Positions 1-8,793 of a stretch of 64,000 nt of DNA are shown one piece after another (within the stretch, counting starts at the first letter, position 1; each line of letters starts with the position of its first letter). The notes below the pieces were generated by a model, which saw nothing but the letters and a program-made list of their open reading frames with translations, had not been told where the DNA came from and made no database searches. The position numbers and the translations under genes were made by a program. This DNA is from Eubacteriaceae bacterium CHKCI004 (GTDB lineage Bacteria > Bacillota > Clostridia > Lachnospirales > Lachnospiraceae): positions 62,001-126,000 of the forward strand of contig FCNR01000032.1 in assembly GCA_900016875.1 (NCBI GenBank), given 5' to 3'.

Positions 1-3000
1 GCTGCGTTGTCATTCGAAGCAGCGACTTCGGTCTCTTTCACTGTTGTCCAGCTCTGACCGTCTCCGCTGACTTCCACGGTCAGCTTCGCAATATCCGAAC
101 CCATATATTTCAGCGCGGTAACTTCTTCCAACTTGTGCATATCAATGGTGATCTGCGGGGTATCCGCGTCCTTCTTTCCGGTATAAACGGCATCTTCTCC
201 GGAGACATTATTATCAATAATCCGCACAATGCTCTGCACCTTCTCATGCTCCGCCTTGGACGGGTCTGAATAATAGCCGCTGTCCGGATCGTCATCCGAA
301 TGCTCGATCTCCACGTCAGCTTCGGAAACCATGTTTGTTTTCACCGTCCAGCCGTCTTTGGCAAGAAGTCCGTCGGTCTCAATCTTGACGGAGCCCGCAG
401 ATGCGCCCGCCGCATAATTTAAAAACTTATCAACGGCCTTCACCTCATACTGCATCACACGGTTGTTGATCGTCGATACCGTATCGACAAAGGAAGCCGT
501 TCCATCGTCGTTCGCCTCCACGAATCCCACCGGACAGGATTCTTTCTGACCGTTGCTGGTCATGGTCCGTATAATCTCATAACCGAGGATCGCGTCGGTA
601 TTCACGCCGGCTTTCGGATTGATCGTGACGGTGGCTCTGTTATCTGTTGCGCTTACTTCCGCATCCGCCACGTTTTGTCCTGCCAGAGAAAGCTCGTCTT
701 CCTCTGACTGATGATTCACTCTGTAATCTCTGGCGTCATCATTGACATAGTAGAGCGCCTTCTCCTCCGCCTCACCGTAAAGGGCGGCGTAAGCCTTTGT
801 TGTCTCATCCGGCGTCATGCCCCAGCGCTCGAAGAACGGAAGAAGGTTTTTCTCCGCCGCGGCGCATGCCAGGCGCATCAGATTCTGATCCGCGTCATTT
901 CCCAGGGTCAGAGTGCCCTTCGGCGCCTTGCCCGGATTTCTCGCGTAGGTATCCACTCTCGCGAAGAACAGATTATTCCACTGATCGTTGTAATCATCAT
1001 AGATCGCTCTGTCATTCGTGTTGTCATCATAAGCCAGATGCAGCTGCCAGTAGAGGGCCAGCTGTACTGCCTCGCTGGATGCTCTTCCGACGGCGCCGGA
1101 AGTTACCTTTTTGTAGACATCCTCATATTGGAAACGGGTTCCATCTATGTCTTTTGTCAGAAGCTGCGCAAAGTAGTTGTTGGTGATCTCCGCGATGGCG
1201 TAACTGTTCTGATTGATGTTGTGGCCGATCTCGTGGGCGATGCCCCAGCCAAACTCATCCCAGCTTTTTGCTCCTGTCAGAGTGGCCGACTTCCATTGCA
1301 CACCGATGTGGTTGCCTGCCGCATACATAAACGCGCCGGCAAACATCCGCATGTACCGGATATTAAGATGCTGTGACGGAAGAGCATTATTTCCCTTCTC
1401 CTTTACAGCCTCATTACTCAGACCTTTATGCTGATAGAACAGCGTCATGGTATTCTCCATGGCCTGAAGCGCCGTATCAAGAGCTTTCGCTTTTTCTTCA
1501 GTGGTTGTTCCCTTGATGGAATTCCATACCTGGGTGGCAGGAAGGGAGTACATCATCTCGTCCATCATAATATCGGTGGCATTAAGAATACAGTTTTGCT
1601 CGTCGTATGTATAAGCCACAGAGCTGCTGGTTCCTGCCTTGTGGCGTTCGTTATGCTTTTCGGAAATTTCACTCTGATACTCTTCCAGATCTTCTACATA
1701 TTTCTTTATGGCGTCGGTTCTCTCCTGTCCGGTCTTCTTATACAGATCAAGAACCGGAATATCACTGCCGCCGTTGACACGCACCGCGTAATTATCGGCG
1801 TCATTGTTTCCCGTGTAGACGATATAAAGCTGCCCGCCTTTTTCAAAATTATTGCTGGTAAGCTGCGGAATTGTAATTTCATTTTTACCCACCGTAAGAT
1901 TCACAGTTTTGGAAACACTGGCAGATTCCGCGTGCTGCTGGGTCACAACCAGCTGCAGTTCCGCACGCTCTCCATTCTGTTTGGTCGGATGACCCACGAT
2001 CACCTGGACGCTTTCTCCGGCATAGGCGGTCTTGCCCAGCGGCTGCCATGCATTCAGTCCGGTAAATCCCAGATGCGCATCCTTCTTGGCCGTGATCTCC
2101 GGATGTACTTTATATACCGGACTGAGGGTATTATTCAATAAAGCTCTGGCCGTCTGCAGGTCAAGCTTCAGTTCACTGTACAGCGGATGCTTTTCTCCTG
2201 TGGCCGCATCCGACTCTTCCAGTCTCTTTTCCAGATCGGCAATAGTCTCTTCCTTCACAGCTTCTTTCAATGTGGTATGCGTTTCATCGGCATAAATGTC
2301 ATTGATATCTCTTTCCAGATCATCGTATTGGTGGAAATGTATCTCTCCCACTTTCATGGCCGACATGTCCCACCAGTCTCTTCCGAGGCGCATGTGAATC
2401 CTGTTGGCTGTGATCGGATGGCTGAACCGTACAATGTAATATTTATTATTATTGGCGTCCCGTTTTTCAAGAAGCTGCGCCCGCACGCTCTGCTCCTCTG
2501 AGCCATGAGTATCGTTCCAGTAACGTACCTTAACCAGATTCATGCCGGTCTTCTGGTCCACGGCGCCAAAAGTGAAGTAACTCATCTCGTATTCTTGATC
2601 CAGGGTGACTGTCATGCCGTTGGCCAGGCTCCCGGTATTATAGGCGCCATCATCCCAGTTTTCAAGAATCCAGTAAGACTCATAATTATCATCTACCAGT
2701 CCAAGACCTCCCTTGTTCTTTCCTTCATCCAGAGGACTTCCGACCATTTTTGCGCCATAGACGCCGCCGATGGTCGCATCTTTGATATGCGCGGTCAGCT
2801 TCCCAGGGCCGTTGGAATTGTTGATCAGATGATAAGCAGGAAGAACCGGAGGAACGCTTTCCATGGTGGAGGCAGTCACAGTCAGAGAAGGTTGTCCCCA
2901 CCCAAGCTCATTCCAGCTCTTTACATAGATTTCGTACTCTGTGTTTGTGGCAAGACCCACGATAGTACAGGACGTCTTCTCAATCCTGTCAGCTCCATCA

Positions 3001-5024
3001 TTATTTTCCACAAAACCGTCAACCGCCGGCTGGAACTGCCCTTCCCCTTTCTTTCGGTAATATACCATGTATCCGTTGGCGTCATCCATGGCCTTCCATT
3101 TAACTGTTATGGTGGCGTGGCCGCCCTCGGCCGTCACATTGTCCGGAGGCGCTGGAAGACTCTGCGGCGCAGGGATTCCTGTTACCGGATCGGACCACGG
3201 ACTGGTCCAGTCTCCGTTTACAGAACGCACCTTGATGGTGTACTCGCCGTAATTCTTCAGCTTCTTTCCATTGATGGAAGCGATGCGGTGGGTGGTATCC
3301 GCCACGCGCACGATCTGTTCCTCTACATTTTCCTGATCCTTTACAGGACCGGAGATAGAAACCTCATATCCCGTCACATTCGTCTCCCTGCTCCAGGATA
3401 CAGTCAACGCTTCATTGGCTGCGTCCACACTCCGGATCTCCGGCACGTCCAGTTCCGGCGCCGGGATACGGCTTGCCATATCGTTGACAAATTCTACTTT
3501 TGCAATTTCCATCAGGCTGGAATTTTTCTTTGTGGTTCCGGTAATCCTGATGCTGACTCTCTTAACGGCAATCTGCGTGCCGAAATTAATATTCAGAGAA
3601 CCGTTTTCATCCACTGTCACCTTGGCCCCGCCAAGATCAGAGGCCCGCAGGACATTTACCGCTGCTTTCGCGCGGCTGTTCCGGGCTGTGACACTGGCAA
3701 TGTTCTCTTTGGCCGACGCCTTCGCGCCGCTTCCCGCTGCTGCTCCGGACTGTTTCGGCATACCTTCACCGCCCGTATTTTCCGTGGCGATAGGGATCTC
3801 ATACTCCCCTTCCGATCCGTCTTCCCGCACGTAAGTCAGGGTGATATTTCCCTCGGCGATATTATTGACCACATCGCCGTTCTCCTGCTCCACCGGCGCC
3901 TGAATGGTGATTCCCTCCATGACCGGTGCTTCCTCCTCTTCGCCCGCCAGGGTAAATTCCAGGCCCACCGGGTTGGCCTCAGAAATCTCGCCGCCGGCAG
4001 CAGAACGGATGGTGACGGTTCCGCCGTCTTTTATGAGATTATCCAGGTCTCCTTCCACATGAGTCCCCACTGCCGCAGCAGGAACGGAATTCAGCAGACT
4101 CTCCACGGTAGAGAGCTGATGCTCTCCGAGGCTCTGCACCAGATACTGCAGATCCATCAAATCTACCGCCTGATTGCTGTTCAGATCCGCTGCCGCCTCA
4201 TATCCGCCAGCATGAAGGTTATCAAGCACCTTCTGTTTGTCCTGGTCATTAATCGTCTTATCGCCATTGACATCCCCGAGCATAATCCAGCCGGGATGGG
4301 CGTCGCTGCCCGTATGTACCTGCGCGGAATACACCTGGATTCTTGCGATCCGGTCTTTCTGCACCTCCACCTTCTGGGTGTAATCCGCAAACTTTCCGGC
4401 AGATACCACCACGGTATATTCTCCAGCCGGCATCTGCTCAAAACGGGCGGTCTCCGATGAAATACCCTCTCCGCCCACGCTCAACGATTCGGTCCTGGAA
4501 TAATCATTCTCACCGGACACCGAAACCTTTACGTTGCTCAAAGCCTGAATCGGAAGAGCGGAAACAATCCGCACCTCAAGGATTCCGTCAGTCTTCTCCT
4601 GTGTCCCGGCATCCTGTCCGATTATGCCGTCAATACTTTCTTCCCGGATTCCGGCGTCCTCTTTCACCACGCTGCCGGTATTTTCTTCCGGAACTCCGGC
4701 GTCCTCTTTCACCGCGCTGCCGGTATTTTCTTCCGGAACTCCGGCGTCCTCTTTCGCCGCGCTGCCGGTATTTTCTTCCGGAACTCCGGCATCCTCTTTC
4801 ACCGCGCTGCCGGTATTTTCTTCACCGGAAGCCTTCCCGTCATCCTCCTGTTTATCGGCATCATATCCCGTGATACCTTCGGGCTCATCCTTATTTCCCT
4901 CCATGCCGCTCCAATCATCCATTATGATCATATCGGTTTCTTCCGCCAAAGCTGGAAGAGCCGTGCCGGGCAGCATTTGCAGCATCAGGCACAGGACAAG
5001 CACCCATGCCAGTTTCTTTTTCAT
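1..5024 (-). CDS. Secreted M60-family metallopeptidase with dockerin-like repeats, FN3 and CBM32/F5-8C-like modules (3' end outside window)
   Basis: I translated this frame by hand: it is open for 1,674 codons and runs off the window edge. It starts with a signal peptide (MKKKLAWVLVLCLML..., cut near ALAEE). Order of parts: a Glu-rich linker with four 15-residue repeats (about 66-125); a dockerin-like pair of Asp-rich loops (LGDVNGDKT and ADLNSNQAVD, about 248-300); two FN3-like domains (about 525-715); an F5/8C-like domain (about 720-900); an M60 peptidase domain with zinc motif HEIGH at residues 1264-1268 and the downstream EITNN glutamate; a further FN3-like region and the start of a second CBM32-like domain. 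M60 (enhancin/IMPa/ZmpB-like) enzymes cut O-glycosylated mucin-type proteins, so this is probably an extracellular mucinase; the substrate is inferred. The start is ATG with an AGGAG-type site (gaaaggagaaatgt). Confidence 0.88.
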   Translation of the reverse strand, partial: MKKKLAWVLVLCLMLQMLPGTALPALAEETDMIIMDDWSGMEGNKDEPEGITGYDADKQEDDGKASGEENTGSAVKEDAGVPEENTGSAAKEDAGVPEENTGSAVKEDAGVPEENTGSVVKEDAGIREESIDGIIGQDAGTQEKTDGILEVRIVSALPIQALSNVKVSVSGENDYSRTESLSVGGEGISSETARFEQMPAGEYTVVVSAGKFADYTQKVEVQKDRIARIQVYSAQVHTGSDAHPGWIMLGDVNGDKTINDQDKQKVLDNLHAGGYEAAADLNSNQAVDLMDLQYLVQSLGEHQLSTVESLLNSVPAAAVGTHVEGDLDNLIKDGGTVTIRSAAGGEISEANPVGLEFTLAGEEEEAPVMEGITIQAPVEQENGDVVNNIAEGNITLTYVREDGSEGEYEIPIATENTGGEGMPKQSGAAAGSGAKASAKENIASVTARNSRAKAAVNVLRASDLGGAKVTVDENGSLNINFGTQIAVKRVSIRITGTTKKNSSLMEIAKVEFVNDMASRIPAPELDVPEIRSVDAANEALTVSWSRETNVTGYEVSISGPVKDQENVEEQIVRVADTTHRIASINGKKLKNYGEYTIKVRSVNGDWTSPWSDPVTGIPAPQSLPAPPDNVTAEGGHATITVKWKAMDDANGYMVYYRKKGEGQFQPAVDGFVENNDGADRIEKTSCTIVGLATNTEYEIYVKSWNELGWGQPSLTVTASTMESVPPVLPAYHLINNSNGPGKLTAHIKDATIGGVYGAKMVGSPLDEGKNKGGLGLVDDNYESYWILENWDDGAYNTGSLANGMTVTLDQEYEMSYFTFGAVDQKTGMNLVKVRYWNDTHGSEEQSVRAQLLEKRDANNNKYYIVRFSHPITANRIHMRLGRDWWDMSAMKVGEIHFHQYDDLERDINDIYADETHTTLKEAVKEETIADLEKRLEESDAATGEKHPLYSELKLDLQTARALLNNTLSPVYKVHPEITAKKDAHLGFTGLNAWQPLGKTAYAGESVQVIVGHPTKQNGERAELQLVVTQQHAESASVSKTVNLTVGKNEITIPQLTSNNFEKGGQLYIVYTGNNDADNYAVRVNGGSDIPVLDLYKKTGQERTDAIKKYVEDLEEYQSEISEKHNERHKAGTSSSVAYTYDEQNCILNATDIMMDEMMYSLPATQVWNSIKGTTTEEKAKALDTALQAMENTMTLFYQHKGLSNEAVKEKGNNALPSQHLNIRYMRMFAGAFMYAAGNHIGVQWKSATLTGAKSWDEFGWGIAHEIGHNINQNSYAIAEITNNYFAQLLTKDIDGTRFQYEDVYKKVTSGAVGRASSEAVQLALYWQLHLAYDDNTNDRAIYDDYNDQWNNLFFARVDTYARNPGKAPKGTLTLGNDADQNLMRLACAAAEKNLLPFFERWGMTPDETTKAYAALYGEAEEKALYYVNDDARDYRVNHQSEEDELSLAGQNVADAEVSATDNRATVTINPKAGVNTDAILGYEIIRTMTSNGQKESCPVGFVEANDDGTASFVDTVSTINNRVMQYEVKAVDKFLNYAAGASAGSVKIETDGLLAKDGWTVKTNMVSEADVEIEHSDDDPDSGYYSDPSKAEHEKVQSIVRIIDNNVSGEDAVYTGKKDADTPQITIDMHKLEEVTALKYMGSDIAKLTVEVSGDGQSWTTVKETEVAASNDNA
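4651..4825 (-). repeat. Four tandem 45-bp repeats coding a 15-residue linker repeat
   Basis: Copies begin at 4651, 4696, 4741 and 4786 with a period of exactly 45 bp. Each encodes KEDAGVPEENTGSA-like sequence in the linker after the signal peptide of the M60 peptidase. The copies differ by only a few bases, so copy number probably varies between strains. Confidence 0.93.
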
Positions 5025-5138
5025 ACATTTCTCCTTTCTTCTATCTGATATTTATGGTAATGGGCCCGGCCAAAACCTGCCCAATATCCATCTTTGATAC
5101 ACCTGTCCGGCTTTTACTTTTTGAGCGTATCGCGTCAC

Positions 5139-5167
5139 ACTATATCATATCTGTATATAAAATACAA
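5139..5167 (-). promoter_or_regulatory. Candidate sigma-A promoter of the M60 peptidase gene
   Basis: Read on the minus strand: -35 TTGTAT, 17-bp spacer, -10 TATAGT, giving a leader of about 110 nt before the ATG at 5024. Seen by eye; not tested. The rest of the 5025-5421 gap holds a dispersed repeat, an AT-rich hairpin and the gerW terminator. Confidence 0.55.
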
Positions 5168-5212
5168 GCAAAGGAAATAATTACCTGTTTGACAGGGCAC
5201 CGTTCTCCATGT

Positions 5213-5268
5213 AACAAAGAGTTCTTCTCGGCAGAACTCTTGCGCCGAGCGCGGTCGCTTTAGCGACA
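5213..5268. repeat. Dispersed intergenic repeat, copy 1
   Basis: It starts AACAAAGAGTTCT, continues with GGCAGAACTCT (forming the hairpin AGAGTTCT/AGAACTCT) and ends in GCGCGG..CG..TTAGCGACA. A second copy lies at 9708-9761. A strong inverted repeat follows each copy. No coding capacity is evident. Confidence 0.75.
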
Positions 5269-5309
5269 AAGTTCGTTTGCGCGCGAGTGCACATCCCGCC
5301 CGGAGGGCT

Positions 5310-5351
5310 TTTATATTATAGGAATTTCAGCGGAATTTCCTATAATATAAA
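5310..5351. repeat. Perfect 15-bp AT-rich inverted repeat
   Basis: The arms TTTATATTATAGGAA (5310-5324) and its exact reverse complement (5337-5351) are separated by 12 bases. It lies directly after dispersed repeat copy 1 and beside the gerW terminator, so it may be part of the same mobile or structural unit. Confidence 0.75.
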
Positions 5352-5412
5352 AAAATGCTCTCTTTCAGAAAGGACAGCTCCATGTCTGTCCACACACCGA
5401 AAGAAAGCATTT
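5352..5412 (-). terminator. Intrinsic terminator of the pyk-gerW operon
   Basis: On the minus strand an outer stem (AATGCTTTCTTTC pairing with GAAAGAGAGCATT) encloses an inner stem GGACAG/CTGTCC and is followed by a run of T. It lies 10 bp after the gerW stop. Confidence 0.8.
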
Positions 5413-5421
5413 TCCTTTATC

Positions 5422-5841
5422 TTAAAGATCTTCTCTTACAGAATCATTTTGCGCTTCTTCGTCCACCGCTTTTTTAACGACCGGATCCTCTTCCCCGCCG
5501 CCTCCTTTAATGATGGAGGAAACTTTGTTCACCGCCTCCGGAACCATATCAAGCACCTTCGTGATCGCATCCTGATTTCTCACATTAACGAGTTTTGTCT
5601 GTCCGTTTTGTATCACAAGAATCGCACTTGGGGACATCTTTCCACCGATGCCTCCCGCACCATTATTGGAATTATCTTTGCTGAACGCACCTGCGCCCAT
5701 GCCAAAAGAGACATCCACCAACGGCAGAATAATCGTATCGCCGATTACCTGCGGCTCGCCGACCACCGTCTTTGTGGAAATCACATGATCGAGTCCCTGA
5801 AATAATGATTGTACCGTCTGGTCAAAATTGTTGTTTGCCAT
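5422..5841 (-). CDS. gerW: GerW family sporulation protein (YtfJ)
   Basis: A 139-aa protein matching the GerW/YtfJ family over its full length: an N-terminal helix (QTVQSLFQGLDHVIS), the conserved GEPQVIGDTIILPLVDVSFG stretch, a Gly-rich segment and the GGKMSPSAILVI core, with an acidic tail. In Bacillus YtfJ is made in the forespore and is needed for normal germination; the molecular role is not settled. It follows a DUF2953 gene, the same pairing as B. subtilis ytfI-ytfJ, and is the last gene before a terminator. Its presence suggests a spore-former. Confidence 0.92.
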   Translation of the reverse strand: MANNNFDQTVQSLFQGLDHVISTKTVVGEPQVIGDTIILPLVDVSFGMGAGAFSKDNSNNGAGGIGGKMSPSAILVIQNGQTKLVNVRNQDAITKVLDMVPEAVNKVSSIIKGGGGEEDPVVKKAVDEEAQNDSVREDL

Positions 5842-5917
5842 AATTCCCTCCTGTTATAGTATCCTATAGAATCCTATCGTCATCTTTATATCACTGTAAT
5901 ACCTGCCGGACATCCTG

Positions 5918-6883
5918 TCATAACATCTTTCTGATAAGATTGCGGACATCCCGGTTCATAAGAGCTGTAATGCCTGTATACAGAAAAAAACCTAAATGAA
6001 TCCTTCCCTTTCCCTGACAGTCCGCCGCGAAACACTGCTGCTGAAAATCAGGTTCCAAAGTGAACGAATTCTGATACTTCGGATAAAATAAAGCAGCTGC
6101 ACCTGTCACCACGCCCGTTGCCGCCGGATCATCAAAGCCAAACCGGATGTACCCCCGGAGTTTTCTTGGCAGGATATGCCTCGCTATCTTTATTATAATC
6201 GTTTTTGCAAAATCCATCAATTGTTTCCCATTGTATTCTTTCCACACAGCTTTCAGTTTCTCTATTTTCTTTTTTAATGAAATCAACCGGCTTTCTTTCT
6301 GTGTTTTTTTCTTTTTTCGGGAAACATCCGAATCCTTCCGTGGCTTTGCCTTCTTTTCCGCATTATCTTCTGTCTTCCGGACATCGCTCTGTACCGGCTG
6401 CTGCTCTTTTTCCTCCGTGTCAGTCTTCTCCGGAAGGGAGACTTTCCCCAGCTCCTCCGGTTCCGACGTCTGATTTTGTTTATCGGAAGGACTATTCTCC
6501 TGCTGATCTGCTGTTATCTTTTGTTTTTCCTCTTTCTGCTTCTTTTTATCTTTTTGTCGCTTGTCTTCCTGTCTCTTTTTCTTTCTTTTATCTCTGTCTT
6601 TTTTTTTCTGCTTTTTCTCCAAAAACTCTTTCTGGTTGCCCAAAATCTGATATCCGAATATTCTGACCCGGTAATCAAACACTTTATCTATGTAACTGGC
6701 CTTTATATACAAAATCGCTAAAAGCCATGTTACCTTAACCTGTCCTCCGGGAAAAGTATCTTCATCTATATTAAACCGGAAAGAATACCGGATCGGCATT
6801 GCCAATATGAGAATTATCAGACCTACCGCCAAAGCCAGAAGAATCCCTATTATTTTCAGCAGAATGAGTAATACATATAACAA
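5918..6883 (-). CDS. DUF2953 membrane-anchored protein (YtfI-like)
   Basis: A 321-aa protein with an N-terminal membrane segment (about residues 3-30), a short beta-rich domain, then a very Lys/Glu-rich insert (about 95-200, with many KK and KE repeats) and the C-terminal DUF2953 core with the FGFDDPAATGVVTG motif, typical of the family. DUF2953 proteins usually sit beside gerW/ytfJ in spore-formers, as here (76-bp gap). The molecular function is unknown. The highly charged insert is low complexity and makes this member longer than usual. Confidence 0.85.
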   Translation of the reverse strand: MLYVLLILLKIIGILLALAVGLIILILAMPIRYSFRFNIDEDTFPGGQVKVTWLLAILYIKASYIDKVFDYRVRIFGYQILGNQKEFLEKKQKKKDRDKRKKKRQEDKRQKDKKKQKEEKQKITADQQENSPSDKQNQTSEPEELGKVSLPEKTDTEEKEQQPVQSDVRKTEDNAEKKAKPRKDSDVSRKKKKTQKESRLISLKKKIEKLKAVWKEYNGKQLMDFAKTIIIKIARHILPRKLRGYIRFGFDDPAATGVVTGAAALFYPKYQNSFTLEPDFQQQCFAADCQGKGRIHLGFFLYTGITALMNRDVRNLIRKML

Positions 6884-6901
6884 ATTCTTCCTCCCATGAC
6901 T

Positions 6902-7300
6902 TTAAATCATTTCCAGATACTGTTTCATATTAAATATATCACCTTTATTATACCCCTTCTGCACAAGATTTAAAACAATCTTCCCGGCTTCTTCCCTCGA
7001 ACCGGAAAGTCCCAGGAGTCTCAGCTCACTTTTCAGATAAAAAGAATGTCTTAATTCCAAACCGCTCAGAATATACATCAGATTTTCATTTTCCACCGCT
7101 GTAGTAATACCGTACCATACGGGATATCCACAGGGCTTCTGCTCGCGGATGGACTGCAGAATGCTGTCCGCCCGATAGGCGATGCTTTCACCGATAATGA
7201 TATTGTCAGAAATCGTCACGGATATCCTCCCCTTTTTATCGTCTTGTCCTGTTGTAAATATTACGCCGTTTCCGGTATAACGCCGCAGGACCTTTTTCAC
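6902..7300 (-). CDS. Hypothetical protein, 132 aa, between pyk and DUF2953 gene
   Basis: Not recognised. It begins with a GTG codon 2 bp after the pyk stop, with GGGAG inside the end of pyk as a possible ribosome site, and ends 18 bp before the DUF2953 gene, so it is co-transcribed with both. The protein is soluble, with a beta-rich N-terminal half (VIFTTGQDDKKGRISVTISD) and a helical C-terminal half. No signal peptide, membrane segment or cysteine motif was seen. The tight spacing supports it being a real gene. Confidence 0.7.
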   Translation of the reverse strand: MKKVLRRYTGNGVIFTTGQDDKKGRISVTISDNIIIGESIAYRADSILQSIREQKPCGYPVWYGITTAVENENLMYILSGLELRHSFYLKSELRLLGLSGSREEAGKIVLNLVQKGYNKGDIFNMKQYLEMI

Positions 7301-7302
7301 CC

Positions 7303-8730
7303 TTACGACTCTCCCATACGAAAGACCCGGATCATATTTGTTGTATACGGATTATTTTCCTTTGCAGCAATACCTGCCGTCATGATGCAGACATCTCCAT
7401 CCTTCACAAAAGATTTTCGTCCTGTTTTTTCTACCGCGGAGAGAATCAGATCATCCGTGGTGGTGATCTCCCGGATCTTTACCGGATAGACGCCCCAGTA
7501 CAGCTGCATCCTCCGCATCACCCATTCATTGGGAGTGACGCCGGCGATAACACAGGGCGGCCGAAAGTTGGACAGATACCGCGCCGTCGTTCCGGTCATG
7601 GTCGCCGCGATGATGCAGGAAGCCTCCAGCTCCTCGGCAGCCCGCACAGACATATGGGCGATAGTACTTGAGATGGTCACCCGGGATTTGATATCCCGCT
7701 GCCGCTCCAGAAGATGCCCTCTCAAATGCTGCTCTGTCTCCTCCGCGATCTTCGCCATCATATTTACAGACTCCACAGGAAACTTTCCCGCTGCCGACTC
7801 ACCGGACAGCATCACCGCATCGGTGCCGTCGTAGATGGCGTTGGCAACGTCCGCCGCCTCTGCCCGGGTCGGACGGGGATTACGCATCATGGAGTCAAGC
7901 ATCTGCGTGGCAGTGATCACCGGCTTCATTTTAAAGTTACATTTCTCAATGATTTTTTTCTGGAGATACGGAACCTCCTCCGCCGGAATCTCCACTCCCA
8001 GATCACCCCGGGCGATCATGATTCCGTCGGCACTGTCTATAATCTCATCGATATTCTCGATGCCCTCTTCATTTTCGATCTTTGCGATAATAAATACATT
8101 TTTGCCGGCGCTGTCACAGATGGCGCGGATGCTCTCGACGGCTTCCCGCCCCCGGACAAAGGAAGCGGCAATAAAATCAATGCCTTCCTCCAGACCGAAC
8201 CGGATGTCCTCTTCATCCCTCTCTGTGATTGCCGGAAGATTCACCTTCACGCCGGGTACATTTACTCCCTTGTTGGACTTCAGCTCCCCGCCGTTTATCA
8301 CCCTGCACAAAATGTAATCCTTCCCCGTCTCTTCTACTTTCAGCCGGAGAATCCCATCGTCAATGAGAAGCAGCGTCCCTTCCTTAACCTCATCCGGGAG
8401 GGGCTTGTAACTGACGGAAAAACATTCCGCTGTCCCCATCCTGTCATCCGTCGTGACGCGGACCACCGTGTCTTCCCGCAGGGTGACGGAGCCGTTCTCC
8501 ATCTTTCCGGTGCGGATCTCGGGTCCCTTCGTATCCAGAAGAACCCCGACAGGAACTCCCAGCTTCTCACCTGCCCGCCTTACCATGGCGATCCTTCTGT
8601 GATGGTCTTCCTTTGTGCCATGGGAAAAATTCAGCCTGGCAATATCCATCCCAGACTGAATCATTGTCATTAACACCGGCTCCTCATCGGTAGCCGGACC
8701 CAAAGTGCAGATGATCTTCGTCTTCTTCAT
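7303..8730 (-). CDS. pyk: Pyruvate kinase
   Basis: A 475-aa enzyme converting phosphoenolpyruvate and ADP to pyruvate and ATP, the last step of glycolysis. Visible motifs: N-terminal KTKIICTLGPA, FSHG, DTKGPEIRTG, the active-site lysine region (FIIAKIEN), MIARGDLGVEIP and TATQMLDSM. The length fits the short form without the C-terminal PEP-utiliser domain found in some Bacillus enzymes. A longer frame exists, but AAAGGAG lies just before the ATG at 8730, which starts MKKTKII as in the family. It heads the pyk-hypothetical-DUF2953-gerW run, linking a glycolytic gene with sporulation genes. Confidence 0.96.
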   Translation of the reverse strand: MKKTKIICTLGPATDEEPVLMTMIQSGMDIARLNFSHGTKEDHHRRIAMVRRAGEKLGVPVGVLLDTKGPEIRTGKMENGSVTLREDTVVRVTTDDRMGTAECFSVSYKPLPDEVKEGTLLLIDDGILRLKVEETGKDYILCRVINGGELKSNKGVNVPGVKVNLPAITERDEEDIRFGLEEGIDFIAASFVRGREAVESIRAICDSAGKNVFIIAKIENEEGIENIDEIIDSADGIMIARGDLGVEIPAEEVPYLQKKIIEKCNFKMKPVITATQMLDSMMRNPRPTRAEAADVANAIYDGTDAVMLSGESAAGKFPVESVNMMAKIAEETEQHLRGHLLERQRDIKSRVTISSTIAHMSVRAAEELEASCIIAATMTGTTARYLSNFRPPCVIAGVTPNEWVMRRMQLYWGVYPVKIREITTTDDLILSAVEKTGRKSFVKDGDVCIMTAGIAAKENNPYTTNMIRVFRMGES

Positions 8731-8793
8731 AGATGCTCCTTTCCAAAAACGGCGGAACAAAAAGACAGAAAACTCATCTCCCTTATGCACTCT

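Noticed and set aside
2505-4460. Plus-strand 651-codon open frame
   Set aside because: It runs antisense to the M60 peptidase, whose minus-strand frame shows a signal peptide and recognisable domains; the plus frame has none and lacks a ribosome site.
4651-4825. Tandem repeats as a possible CRISPR array
   Set aside because: There are no unique spacers; the repeats are contiguous, in frame and encode a protein linker.
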